A DNA stretch of 36,034 bases from an uncultured Microbacteriaceae bacterium (GTDB lineage Bacteria; Actinomycetota; Actinomycetes; Actinomycetales; Microbacteriaceae): the NCBI GenBank assembly GCA_937920245.1, contig CALGUV010000018.1, forward strand, positions 1-36,034, read 5' to 3'. Within the stretch, counting starts at the first letter, position 1, and each line of letters opens with the position of its first letter. Below are positions 21,280-28,333 of this stretch, one piece after another. Below the pieces are notes generated by a model. The model ran no database searches. It was not told the origin of the DNA and saw only the letters and a program-made list of their open reading frames with translations. A program made the translations under genes and the position numbers.

Positions 21280-21481
21280 TTCTCTCTAGTTCCTCAATAC
21301 GGTCAATTAGACTTGCGATAATCGCGGTGCTGAACTCCTCGCGAAGCTCAGCTGTTGAGTCATAGTGCCCCAACCATGCGGCGCACTCAGTTCCTTCAGG
21401 AGCAGAAAATTCGAAGCCGTCTTCATTCTCGGTCACTGTGAGATCGTCGAGAGCACTTAGGGAGAGGTACCAAATAGACAT
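21263..21481 (-). CDS. Small acidic hypothetical protein (72 aa)
   Basis: MSIWYLSLSALDDLTV start at 21481, TGATG-coupled to hli2. N-terminal beta hairpin, then a helix with acidic face (TAIIASLIDRIEELER). It lies in the hli operon but has no HLIP motif. Not recognised. Confidence 0.65.
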   Translation of the reverse strand: MSIWYLSLSALDDLTVTENEDGFEFSAPEGTECAAWLGHYDSTAELREEFSTAIIASLIDRIEELERNGSEK

Positions 21482-21597
21482 CACCACACTCCGGGAATGA
21501 TTTGACCGGACGCGAGGTACGAGCCGACTGCAGCCATGAATCCTATCATGGCAAGCCGCCCGTTAAACCTTTCAGCTACTTCATCAAACTTAAACAT
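21481..21597 (-). CDS. hli: Mini high-light-inducible protein (38 aa)
   Basis: Chlorophyll a/b-binding-like single-span protein: AERFNGRLAMIGFMAAVGSYL holds the ExxNxRxAM core of the HLIP helix, here with Glu/Asn/Arg intact. Only 38 aa with a minimal start MFKFDEV and a short C-terminal GQIIPGVW, so it is at the small end of the family. Start shares a base with the previous stop (TGATG). In infected cells HLIPs protect photosystem assembly. Confidence 0.88.
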   Translation of the reverse strand: MFKFDEVAERFNGRLAMIGFMAAVGSYLASGQIIPGVW

Positions 21598-21797
21598 CAG
21601 AACACTCCGAAAAAAAGTTTACCCGTAGTGGCGTATGAGATCGCCCCAGCGACAATGCCTAGCATGGACAATCGACCGTTGATAAGTTCCGCCTTCTCGT
21701 TATGAGTCACGGAAAAATCTTTATTGGGGTCGACGTACATAGCGGGCTCTTTCGCGTAAACGTTGGTGCGATTGCCGTCTTCAGTGATGATTGACAT
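21597..21797 (-). CDS. hli: High-light-inducible protein (66 aa)
   Basis: N-terminal 33 residues are polar (MSIITEDGNRTNVYAKEP), then the HLIP helix EKAELINGRLSMLGIVAGAISY with conserved Glu, Asn and Arg, ending GKLFFGVF. Predicted thylakoid single-span, binds chlorophyll/carotenoid as oligomer and dissipates energy. ATG at 21797; a -10-like CTATAC upstream. Lies 5' of the mini-hli. Confidence 0.92.
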   Translation of the reverse strand: MSIITEDGNRTNVYAKEPAMYVDPNKDFSVTHNEKAELINGRLSMLGIVAGAISYATTGKLFFGVF

Positions 21798-21820
21798 AGG
21801 TGTACGAATCAGGTACAAGT

Positions 21821-21850
21821 GTATAGTGTGATATTGTAAAGTTTTGTAAA
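21821..21850 (-). promoter_or_regulatory. Candidate promoter for the hli genes
   Basis: Minus strand: TTTACA (21845-21850), 18-nt spacer, CTATAC (21821-21826), 23 nt before the ATG at 21797. Confidence 0.4.
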
Positions 21851-21852
21851 TT

Positions 21853-22098
21853 CTATTTGATGTGCTTTCCCCACAGGCCGAGCGGGCACTCCACCTCAGC
21901 GAACTTTGTTTTGAGGCGCATATAGCACCCGCACTCAATGCACCGGCCATTTTGCAACTTCGAACACTGATGGCAGATCGACATCCTTCCTTCTTGCACC
22001 TCGTCTGGGACTGGGACCGGGTCTTTTACAACTTTCTTTGCGGTGTCCCACAGTGATCCAAGTAGGGATCGTTTGCAACATTGTTCTTCTTCGGCCAT
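21853..22098 (-). CDS. Zinc-ribbon protein (81 aa)
   Basis: CHQCSKLQNGRCIECGCYM with the later ECPLGLW forms a two-pair Cys zinc-ribbon, as in a common phage small-protein family (Cxx C ... CxxCGCxM...CP). N-terminus begins MAEEEQCCKRS. Likely binds nucleic acid or a protein partner; function unknown. ATG at 22098. Confidence 0.8.
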   Translation of the reverse strand: MAEEEQCCKRSLLGSLWDTAKKVVKDPVPVPDEVQEGRMSICHQCSKLQNGRCIECGCYMRLKTKFAEVECPLGLWGKHIK

Positions 22099-22117
22099 GT
22101 GTGATATGAAAGTGCTA

Positions 22118-22188
22118 AGCGGGTAACCGGGTTCGAACCGGTGACTGCAGCTTGGAAGGCTGTGATGTTACCGCTACACCATACCCGC
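22118..22188 (-). tRNA. tRNA-Gly (UCC anticodon)
   Basis: Cloverleaf on the minus strand: acceptor GCGGGTA/TACCCGC, D arm GTGT/ACAT, anticodon loop CTTCCAA (TCC), T arm ACCGG-TTCGAAC-CCGGT, discriminator T. The terminal anticodon-stem pair is an A.C mismatch (27-43). 71 nt, no CCA encoded. It reads GGA codons. Confidence 0.9.
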
Positions 22189-22371
22189 AAGAAAAGAGGG
22201 GTCAGTGCCTGTCGGACTTTTTCACGATCTTCGAAGTTTCATGATTCATGAAAATCGTCTTAAGCTGAAAAAGTGAGTGCTGGACTGGGATTAGTCTTAG
22301 CTTACAATTTTCACGAAACAGACTGTTGCTGGATCCGTGAAAAAGCCCGATGGGCGCTGGTCCTGATAGTA
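22189..22371. other. Intergenic region between tRNA-Gly and the porin
   Basis: No gene found in 183 nt. It holds a 17-base palindrome, TTTCATGA-T-TCATGAAA (22237-22253), several T-rich runs ending CACG, and the porin terminator. Confidence 0.6.
22340..22358 (-). terminator. Short intrinsic terminator after the porin gene
   Basis: GCCC-atc-GGGC then TTTTT on the minus strand; short stem but strong pairing and a full U-tract, 14 nt after the porin stop. Confidence 0.5.
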
Positions 22372-23841
22372 TCAGAACGTGAACTTAGTTTGTACTACGC
22401 CGCCCCACTTATTGGAATCTTGATAACGTTGGTTGTTATCAACATAGAATAGAGCGGGAGTGATGCTGATGTTATCAGTTACTTGGAACTTATAGAAGAT
22501 CTCAAGCATCGTGGCGTCAGATACTCCTGCGGTTTCTGCCGAAGGTGCTTGACCCACAGCAACACCAGCAGAGTTGCCGGCGACAAATACATCAGACCAC
22601 TGAAGACCAACGAACCACGAATCTGAGTTCGTAGCAACGGTAGCACCAGTAGTACCATTTACAGAGTTATATCCATAACCGGCACTGACGGAAGGAACCC
22701 AACCAGATTGAACGGGTTGCCAGTAAGCATTCAGGGCAACAGAGTTTGATTCCTGACCGTCTAGAAGAGTACCATTGGCACCCAGGAGACCGTTGTAGGT
22801 ACGAGGACGAGTGTTTTCACCACCGTAACGGTAACCAACAGCAACTCCCCACTGAGGAGCACGATACCCGATTTGAGCAAGTACGTTTAGACCGCCATCA
22901 GAATCAAATACACCACTGTCAGAAAACTCACCCTCTTGGGCAACATAGTTTAGCGAAGCAACGAGACCACCTTTACCTTTTTGAGTAGGTTGTTTCCATT
23001 GAGCACCAAAACCAGCACCAGTTGCCTTGTTATAGACACCTGGAGTACCAGCAACAGCGAAGAAGTCAAGGATTTCTGACTTATAGGCAGAAGGAACCCA
23101 CGACATCTCGGTGTTACGAACCAAAGGACCGGCAGTTAGAGTTACACTCTTACTGACTGGGAATTGATAGTACAAGCGGTCAATCTCTACTTGATTAGCA
23201 GTAGTTTCTGCTTTATCAAGTTTGAACAGAGAAGAGGAAGAACCAAAAGGATCAGAACTAAAGTTTCCTGAACGGAGACGAGTACGAAGCAAATCCTTAC
23301 CCGAGAATGAAGTATCAAAATTCAGACGGAGATCATAGTTGAATGCGGTGTTGCCGACGTTTCCACCTTTATTCGTTTCTAGACTAGGAACTCCACCCAA
23401 CATGAAGTTAACTTCACCTTTGAGTTTAGTTGTAGTTGAGAATTGAGTTGCCTCGAGTTGTCCTACCTTAGCATCAAGGCCATCTACGCGAGCAGTAAGA
23501 ACTATAAGTTCTGCTTTGAATTCATTTAGCAGACGCTGAAGCTCATCGGTTACCTCGGTAACGCGGTCCAGGCAAGAGTTAAGAAGAGCAGCAGCTTCAA
23601 AGCGGGTCATAGATTGACCGCCTTTATAGGTTCCGTTAGGATAACCTGCTACGCAGCCATAACGATCTACGAGATTATTGAGAGCTTGATATGCCCAATC
23701 GGTGGGGCGAACATCAGAGAATTGAGAGATGCTGGTAACTTGATCCGATCCGAGCGTATATCGGTTGATCTCAGTCTCAGACGCGAAAGTTGCCAAAGGA
23801 GCGAGCACGCTGGCCGCGACAATAGCTTGAAAGATTCTCAT
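22372..23841 (-). CDS. Outer-membrane porin with SLH domain (OprB/iron-uptake type)
   Basis: 489 aa, complete. Signal peptide (MRIFQAIVAASVLAPLATFA) is followed by an SLH domain (VRPTDWAYQALNNLVDRYGCVAGYPNG region, about residues 40-95), a coiled coil (about 95-130) and a long Gly/aromatic beta-barrel ending in KFTF with terminal Phe, as in cyanobacterial SomA/SomB or iron-uptake porins. It makes an outer-membrane channel. Host-like; a porin in a cyanophage is rare. Its own operon with palindrome upstream and terminator downstream. Confidence 0.92.
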   Translation of the reverse strand: MRIFQAIVAASVLAPLATFASETEINRYTLGSDQVTSISQFSDVRPTDWAYQALNNLVDRYGCVAGYPNGTYKGGQSMTRFEAAALLNSCLDRVTEVTDELQRLLNEFKAELIVLTARVDGLDAKVGQLEATQFSTTTKLKGEVNFMLGGVPSLETNKGGNVGNTAFNYDLRLNFDTSFSGKDLLRTRLRSGNFSSDPFGSSSSLFKLDKAETTANQVEIDRLYYQFPVSKSVTLTAGPLVRNTEMSWVPSAYKSEILDFFAVAGTPGVYNKATGAGFGAQWKQPTQKGKGGLVASLNYVAQEGEFSDSGVFDSDGGLNVLAQIGYRAPQWGVAVGYRYGGENTRPRTYNGLLGANGTLLDGQESNSVALNAYWQPVQSGWVPSVSAGYGYNSVNGTTGATVATNSDSWFVGLQWSDVFVAGNSAGVAVGQAPSAETAGVSDATMLEIFYKFQVTDNISITPALFYVDNNQRYQDSNKWGGVVQTKFTF

Positions 23842-23857
23842 AATTTATGTGTTTGTT

Positions 23858-23869
23858 TTGACTAGTCAA
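23858..23869. promoter_or_regulatory. 12-bp palindrome upstream of the porin
   Basis: TTGACTAGTCAA is a perfect palindrome 17 nt before the ATG, located where an operator or RNA element could act. Confidence 0.3.
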
Positions 23870-23922
23870 GACCATAAGGGCCTATCAATATCTTGTAACA
23901 ACCACCGCAGTGGTGTACCTAC

Positions 23923-24231
23923 CTAGTTGGTCTTCCGGGCGGCGATGACTTGCACAAGTTTGCTCTTAAATTCTGCGCGACTGTGAGATCCCTGTATGAA
24001 ACCTACGAGTAAATTTCGCCACTCCACAAGGTAGACCGGGATGTCGATCGTGCCGTCGTCCGTCACAATATTGGCCTTCATATAGTCCATCAGGCGGGGG
24101 TTATTTGGGACATCTGACAGAAGCAGGTCCCGAAAGTACCCGCCTCGAGAGTGAACGACACCGCGATCGAACTTAGTCATCTCAGAGCAGATAGGACAGT
24201 CTTTGTCCCAAATCTTCCAGACTCTAATCAT
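23923..24231 (-). CDS. Thioredoxin-fold protein with CPIC motif (102 aa)
   Basis: IWDKDCPICSEM contains CPIC at residues 12-15, placed as in thioredoxin/glutaredoxin, and the later DIPVYLVEW holds the cis-Pro (IP). The fold is therefore a redoxin; short, without a signal peptide, so cytoplasmic. It could reduce ribonucleotide reductase or another disulfide enzyme; NrdA here already has its own domain. ATGA overlap with the second sigma factor. Confidence 0.8.
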   Translation of the reverse strand: MIRVWKIWDKDCPICSEMTKFDRGVVHSRGGYFRDLLLSDVPNNPRLMDYMKANIVTDDGTIDIPVYLVEWRNLLVGFIQGSHSRAEFKSKLVQVIAARKTN

Positions 24232-24827
24232 ACGAAAGCCTCGAGTTCAGGGAATTTTTGCGCGGCTTTCTTCTTCATCGCGTACACATGGGCATTGACC
24301 GCGTATTTGGTCATACCGTACTTCGATACACACTCGCAGTTACGAAGCTCTTTATTACCAAACAGTCCGAAGCGATCGATGACGACTTTAGCCCGCTTTG
24401 TATGAAGTCCGCCGCAGCTGTCTTCAATGACCTTACGGATGATGCCCTCGGAGACGTCCATCTTTACATCGAAGATTTGAGTTGGGTCCTCGAGGTTGTA
24501 AGCACGGGGGCAATCTTCGAGTGAGTGCGGGTACTTGGGCTGGCGACGATCAACCCGTCCGCTTGATGTGATCGCGCCACGAACATGGTAGTATGCCCAT
24601 GTCATGAATTTAGCCCCGCGGGACGGGTCATATGACTTGATAGCGCTAAGCAACCCGATGTAGCCTTCCTGAGCTAGATCCTCGTGAGTAAAAGATGCGG
24701 CGGTGAAACCGTACTTCCAAGCAAGTTTATGAACGAGTCGCTCATACTTTTTGATAATCTGGCGTTGTGCCTGACGGTCTCCGGTTTGAGCGTCAAGGAC
24801 GAGTTGATTTTCTTGGATGTTTGCCAT
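24228..24827 (-). CDS. Sigma-70 family factor, phage type II (199 aa)
   Basis: Region 2 (HEDLAQEGYIGLLSAIKSYD, then AKFMTWAYYHVRGAIT) and a C-terminal HTH-like region 4 (KELRNCECVSKYGMTKYAVNAHVY) are recognisable; the intermediate region is short. Different from the 16914 factor: MANIQENQL start and no basic N-terminal extension. Late sigma is a plausible role. Two sigma factors in one phage are notable. Confidence 0.85.
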   Translation of the reverse strand: MANIQENQLVLDAQTGDRQAQRQIIKKYERLVHKLAWKYGFTAASFTHEDLAQEGYIGLLSAIKSYDPSRGAKFMTWAYYHVRGAITSSGRVDRRQPKYPHSLEDCPRAYNLEDPTQIFDVKMDVSEGIIRKVIEDSCGGLHTKRAKVVIDRFGLFGNKELRNCECVSKYGMTKYAVNAHVYAMKKKAAQKFPELEAFV

Positions 24828-24895
24828 GTGTTTTGTAATCTAAGATCATCCTACTATGTTTTGCGGCCGTTTAGAGGGGTCCTTGTGCCACTATG

Positions 24896-25144
24896 TCAAC
24901 TGACATGCGGCAGATCGAGTTCGGACGACATAAGATTCATAAACTCAAACCGCTTCTGCCAAGTGTCGCCTCCTGTCTCATTCCTCATTGGGTTGATACA
25001 GGTCGCGTCTCCCCAATTTTGACATACAAGACCCGCAAGATCCTTGGGGTCTCCCGGCTTTCCGGTCGCCCAGTACAGCCGCCCCTCAAAAAATTTGGCT
25101 CCGCACTTCGGACAGACCTCGCTAAAAGGCTGATCTTCATTCAT
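24896..25144 (-). CDS. Small zinc-ribbon-like protein (82 aa)
   Basis: MNEDQPFSEVCPKCGAKF starts at 25144, overlapping the dCMP deaminase end by 8 nt. CPKC plus a later VCQNWGDATC pair gives a four-Cys zinc site. An ATGTCA-ac-TGACAT hairpin covers the stop codon region (24893-24906). Function unknown. Confidence 0.7.
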   Translation of the reverse strand: MNEDQPFSEVCPKCGAKFFEGRLYWATGKPGDPKDLAGLVCQNWGDATCINPMRNETGGDTWQKRFEFMNLMSSELDLPHVS

Positions 25145-25589
25145 TGTCGACTCCATCATTAACGATTTCGATGCCAGCCTCGAGTAGTAAATCTCGTGCT
25201 TTTTCAAAACTATTCTGCCACCTCTCTGGAGCCGATTCTACCGATGGACATACTATCTTTTTAATTCCGCCTTGTATGATCGCCGCCGCGCAACTTACGC
25301 ATGGGTGAAATGTGACATACAGGGAGGATCCTTCGGTCTTCGCTCCGTTTTTTGCTGCGTTTAATAGAGCGTTGACCTCCGCGTGCACAGTGTAAGCGAG
25401 TTTTACCTCTCGGTCGGCGTATCGCTCTGGAGTGTCCTCAATTCCCAACGGAAAGCCGTTGTATCCTGTGGCTAAAATCCGCCGATCACTGACTAGCACA
25501 GCACCGACAGTCGTCCCCGGGTCTTTGCTCCACGACGAGACAAGGACGGCCATATCAAAGAATCGAACATCCCACTTGCTCAGATCCAA
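25137..25589 (-). CDS. dCMP deaminase
   Basis: Zinc-dependent deaminase that turns dCMP into dUMP for thymidylate synthesis. HAEVNAL (His69, Glu71) and PCVSC (Cys97, Cys100) supply the zinc ligands and proton shuttle, with GYNGFP as the substrate loop. 150 aa fits phage enzymes. Located at the edge of the thymine-modification-like block, consistent with dUMP supply. Confidence 0.93.
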   Translation of the reverse strand: MDLSKWDVRFFDMAVLVSSWSKDPGTTVGAVLVSDRRILATGYNGFPLGIEDTPERYADREVKLAYTVHAEVNALLNAAKNGAKTEGSSLYVTFHPCVSCAAAIIQGGIKKIVCPSVESAPERWQNSFEKARDLLLEAGIEIVNDGVDNE

Positions 25590-25849
25590 GGATTCATCCC
25601 CATATCTATGAACGGCACCTCATCCTCAAGCGTCATCAAAAACTGTGAAACCATCTCTTTTTCTCCTTCGTATTCCTCATGAAAGTACATCGCGATGTCT
25701 CGAAAAGCGTCCCAGGCGGCCATCATCGAGTCCTGCCCGATCTCCACACGAATAAAACTTTCGAGAAGGCAACCGTACGAGGTCTGACGCATCACGCGGA
25801 TCAGACGGTTGAAGTCAATTGTCTCGGGGTGCACAAGAGCGATATTCAT
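25580..25849 (-). CDS. Hypothetical protein (89 aa)
   Basis: ATG at 25849, MNIALVHPETIDFNRLIRVM, 4-nt overlap with the GNAT gene's stop. Helical, acidic in the middle (EEYEGEKEM). Not recognised. Confidence 0.65.
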   Translation of the reverse strand: MNIALVHPETIDFNRLIRVMRQTSYGCLLESFIRVEIGQDSMMAAWDAFRDIAMYFHEEYEGEKEMVSQFLMTLEDEVPFIDMGMNPWI

Positions 25850-26256
25850 TTTAGAGAATCCGACACTCGGGTGACAATACAATGTCCCATATCAGCGCTA
25901 AATCCCCGCTTTGTGTAAAAATCAGATGAATGCGGTGTGACGATAGCCCGAATGATGTCCGGTCGCTCAGTCGCCTCAACCAACTCTATCATCATTGTAC
26001 CATAACCATTCCCCCTCTTATCGGGAGTGACCCAGAGTCCTGTGATCACAAGTTCGGAGTCCCTGACAAAATACTCGATAAAACCTACTGCGTCCGAATC
26101 GCGTTTCTCCCCGACGGTCAACACCCAGCTCTCCCGCACTCCCATCGTGGGAAGTAGCCGATCGTCAGGGTAGCGCACTTCCATCGCAAGAAGATCGTTA
26201 TCGGTGGCCCGTCGAAGATTGACGGTGATACCAGGTGTTCTACGGTAAATTCTCAT
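25846..26256 (-). CDS. GNAT acetyltransferase-like protein (136 aa)
   Basis: GCN5-related N-acetyltransferase: acetyl-CoA-binding motif VTPDKRGNGYGTMM at residues 76-89 (RGNGYG at 81-86), preceded by a beta strand ELVITGLW; FYTKRGFSA near the end fits the motif B region. Acetylates an amine; the substrate is not known. Some phages acetylate modified thymines with a GNAT, so context makes that possible, not proven. Confidence 0.85.
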   Translation of the reverse strand: MRIYRRTPGITVNLRRATDNDLLAMEVRYPDDRLLPTMGVRESWVLTVGEKRDSDAVGFIEYFVRDSELVITGLWVTPDKRGNGYGTMMIELVEATERPDIIRAIVTPHSSDFYTKRGFSADMGHCIVTRVSDSLK

Positions 26257-26453
26257 TAGAAGCGCTTCGGAATTTGTTCTGAAATATCCTCGAGAAATTG
26301 AGTCATATCAATCAGGGTGTTGATCTTGACGATAATCTCTGAGATCACGGCGGGAACGTGAGATTTCTCTGTTCGAGCTGCATAAGCCAACGCTTCTCTG
26401 AGATTTTTCTCAGCTTCTCGTAAATGTTCTACTACTGGTTGGGAGATTGCCAT
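26256..26453 (-). CDS. Small helical hypothetical protein (65 aa)
   Basis: MAISQPVVEHLREAEKNLREA start, two helices, no cysteine, no membrane. Shares a base with the GNAT start codon (stop/start overlap). Not recognised. Confidence 0.65.
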   Translation of the reverse strand: MAISQPVVEHLREAEKNLREALAYAARTEKSHVPAVISEIIVKINTLIDMTQFLEDISEQIPKRF

Positions 26454-26489
26454 ACGGTTTTGATGGATAAAGGCTGCGGATCTAGAGAT

Positions 26490-26495
26490 ACTATA
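26490..26495 (-). promoter_or_regulatory. Candidate -10 (TATAGT)
   Basis: Minus-strand TATAGT, with overlapping TAGTATAGTAT repeats, 36 nt before the ATG at 26453. No -35. Confidence 0.3.
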
Positions 26496-26526
26496 CTATG
26501 TTGGCAGTGATTAGGACGGTTATGTA

Positions 26527-26549
26527 TGCCAGTTAATAAACTGTCCACT
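26527..26549 (-). repeat. AGTGGACAGTTT palindrome over a stop codon
   Basis: Minus strand AGTGGACAGTTTATTAACTGGC; its core CAGTT/AACTG hairpin contains the TAA stop of the SGNH-like gene. The AGTGGACAGTTT arm matches the 912 site, though in opposite orientation. Confidence 0.5.
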
Positions 26550-27453
26550 GGTCATGCCGTCTATAGCGTGTTGGCATGAGATGAACGTTTTTATACTTTT
26601 GCATGTGTGTTTTAGCGTACTCCTCCGGATCAAGGCTTAGCCATTCCTCGGGGTAGCTTACGGTAAGCATACCTTTCTTATCCATATAGTCCCGGATCTG
26701 CACCACAAGATCCGCTCTCTCATCCCGAGATCCGTAAAATGATTGACCCATGTACTGACCCAATTTAGGCAGTTGTCTGTTCTCGTATTCTACTGGCCAG
26801 GGTAGTGAATACTCGACTTCAATATCTAGCGAATCACCGAACTCCTTCCACCTGTCATACATCCACTTCCAGTCAGCATTAAGTCGAAGGATGTGAAAGC
26901 GTACGTCGATATTCCCAAGGACCATCGTGATACCTCGAACTTGCGGGCACTCCTTTAATACCTGCCGGGTAATGGCGAAGTCTGTACGAATCTCACCCCA
27001 CAAAGTCTTACCGTCATTCTTCGCGGTCATTGATCCTGGCGGTGCCCAGGCCGCCACATGACTATCACCTACGGTAACCCAATCAAGTCCCAAGTCTGTA
27101 CTTCGCAGGACCTTCGCCCGCTCCTGCAACCGTATCAATTCAGGAAGTAGATCCTGATCGGTAAAATCCGATCGCCCTGACAGAAACTTTGCGTAATTCG
27201 GCACAGGCACATCGAGAGACAAAACGGTCTCCGCCTCAAACGCCGCAAGCAACTTTTTTCTGATCTTCGGCCCCTCACGTGGCCACCCATTCGGTATATT
27301 CAGCCGATTGTCCCAAGGATGCGGTCCGTGAAAGAAATACATCTCCTTCACGGGGTGATTGTCGTGATTGAGCGTTAGTCCTGTATTCTCAGCCCACGTT
27401 CGCGCCCACCCGTGGGAGTGCCATCCTGGATCCTTCGAGATCGTGGCAAACAC
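26533..27453 (-). CDS. SGNH/GDSL-like protein of the modification-like block
   Basis: WVTVGDSHVAAW is a GDS(H) block with nucleophilic Ser, and VLGNIDVR fits the Gly-x-Asn block of SGNH hydrolases; a C-terminal His (MPTRYRRH) may complete the set. Could act as esterase/transferase or hold nucleotide. Start uncertain: GTG at 27453, TTG at 27540 and ATG at 27504 or 27342 are possible; the longest form overlaps the PLP gene by 152 nt. GTG 27453 keeps the VFATISKDPGWHSHGW start. No close homologue recalled. Confidence 0.6.
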   Translation of the reverse strand: MFATISKDPGWHSHGWARTWAENTGLTLNHDNHPVKEMYFFHGPHPWDNRLNIPNGWPREGPKIRKKLLAAFEAETVLSLDVPVPNYAKFLSGRSDFTDQDLLPELIRLQERAKVLRSTDLGLDWVTVGDSHVAAWAPPGSMTAKNDGKTLWGEIRTDFAITRQVLKECPQVRGITMVLGNIDVRFHILRLNADWKWMYDRWKEFGDSLDIEVEYSLPWPVEYENRQLPKLGQYMGQSFYGSRDERADLVVQIRDYMDKKGMLTVSYPEEWLSLDPEEYAKTHMQKYKNVHLMPTRYRRHDQWTVY

Positions 27454-28333
27454 TCCGGTAATCGCGGCTGTCTCCCCACCCGCGCTCGCTATTGACTGCA
27501 TCATAAATAGTCTCGTCTTTAAGTTGCGGCTCAGTGCCAACGTTCCACATTAAGATGTCGCGGCTTGTGTTTTTGGGAATGTAGCGCCACGCCTTCGCGT
27601 CATAAGTAAGAACTGACGGGAATGGTGGTATATCATCGCCTTTAATAGCACTAGTGAATTGTTCCGGTGCGGAGATAACTTCCGCTCGACCGAGTTCCCC
27701 GGCTTTAAGATTTCGAGCGACGGCGACCGCATGAAACTCCGCGTTTGGCCACGCGATTTGCATCGACCGTGTAAGAACGCCGGTTGAGATCACACTCCAG
27801 ACTTCCTCTGGTTCGGGCATTCTCGACATTGTTTTCACAAAACCGGCAGTCACGAGCTCATGTTTCAGTCCAAGAGGGACAAAAAAGCAGTTTGGTCGTT
27901 TCTCAGCCCACGACTTTGCGATAAGATTTAGGTTAGGCATCGCCGCGATCCTTGCGAATTTTGCCGTCGCCCCACGCTCAAGACAGCAGGCTTGGTGATG
28001 CGAGATTTGTTTCGATGCCGGCATGAAGAGCACCACTTTCTTTCCGTGACGTTTAGCCACATCGAGGATTGATACACCTGCCAGACCAAATCGGGGCTGA
28101 ACATACACTATCGTGTCTTGATCCGGTGAGATCTTTGAGATTAAACAGTCGCCACCACGAACTTTCGATCCAGTGATGAGATCGTCTCGAACTACTCGAA
28201 CGCCAGCGTGTGCGGTAATGACAGGATCGCCGTAAGGATCCTCCCAGTCTCCCGCGAGATCAAGATAGTACTGCTTAGACCTCCCGATAAGATCCTTGTT
28301 TATGCCATCGATGATATGTTTGTTGTGCGTCAT
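27389..28333 (-). CDS. Fold-type II PLP enzyme (D-cysteine desulfhydrase/ACC-deaminase-like)
   Basis: The VVRDDLITGSKVRGGDCLIS block aligns with the PLP-lysine motif K-DDL-GGNKxRKLE of tryptophan-synthase-beta-type enzymes; Lys57 would bind PLP. VYVQPRFGLAGVSILDVAKRHG fits the GxxSNHaxAxA helix. ISTGVLTRSM fits the later glycine-rich loop. 314 aa. Similar PLP lyase-like genes occur in phages with modified thymine. Reaction not known. ATGA overlap with the upstream gene. Confidence 0.7.
   Translation of the reverse strand: MTHNKHIIDGINKDLIGRSKQYYLDLAGDWEDPYGDPVITAHAGVRVVRDDLITGSKVRGGDCLISKISPDQDTIVYVQPRFGLAGVSILDVAKRHGKKVVLFMPASKQISHHQACCLERGATAKFARIAAMPNLNLIAKSWAEKRPNCFFVPLGLKHELVTAGFVKTMSRMPEPEEVWSVISTGVLTRSMQIAWPNAEFHAVAVARNLKAGELGRAEVISAPEQFTSAIKGDDIPPFPSVLTYDAKAWRYIPKNTSRDILMWNVGTEPQLKDETIYDAVNSERGWGDSRDYRSVCHDLEGSRMALPRVGANVG

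Noticed and set aside
21098..21289. Plus-strand 63-aa ORF
   Set aside because: It is antisense to the basic 49-aa gene, and its Leu-rich content follows from that overlap.
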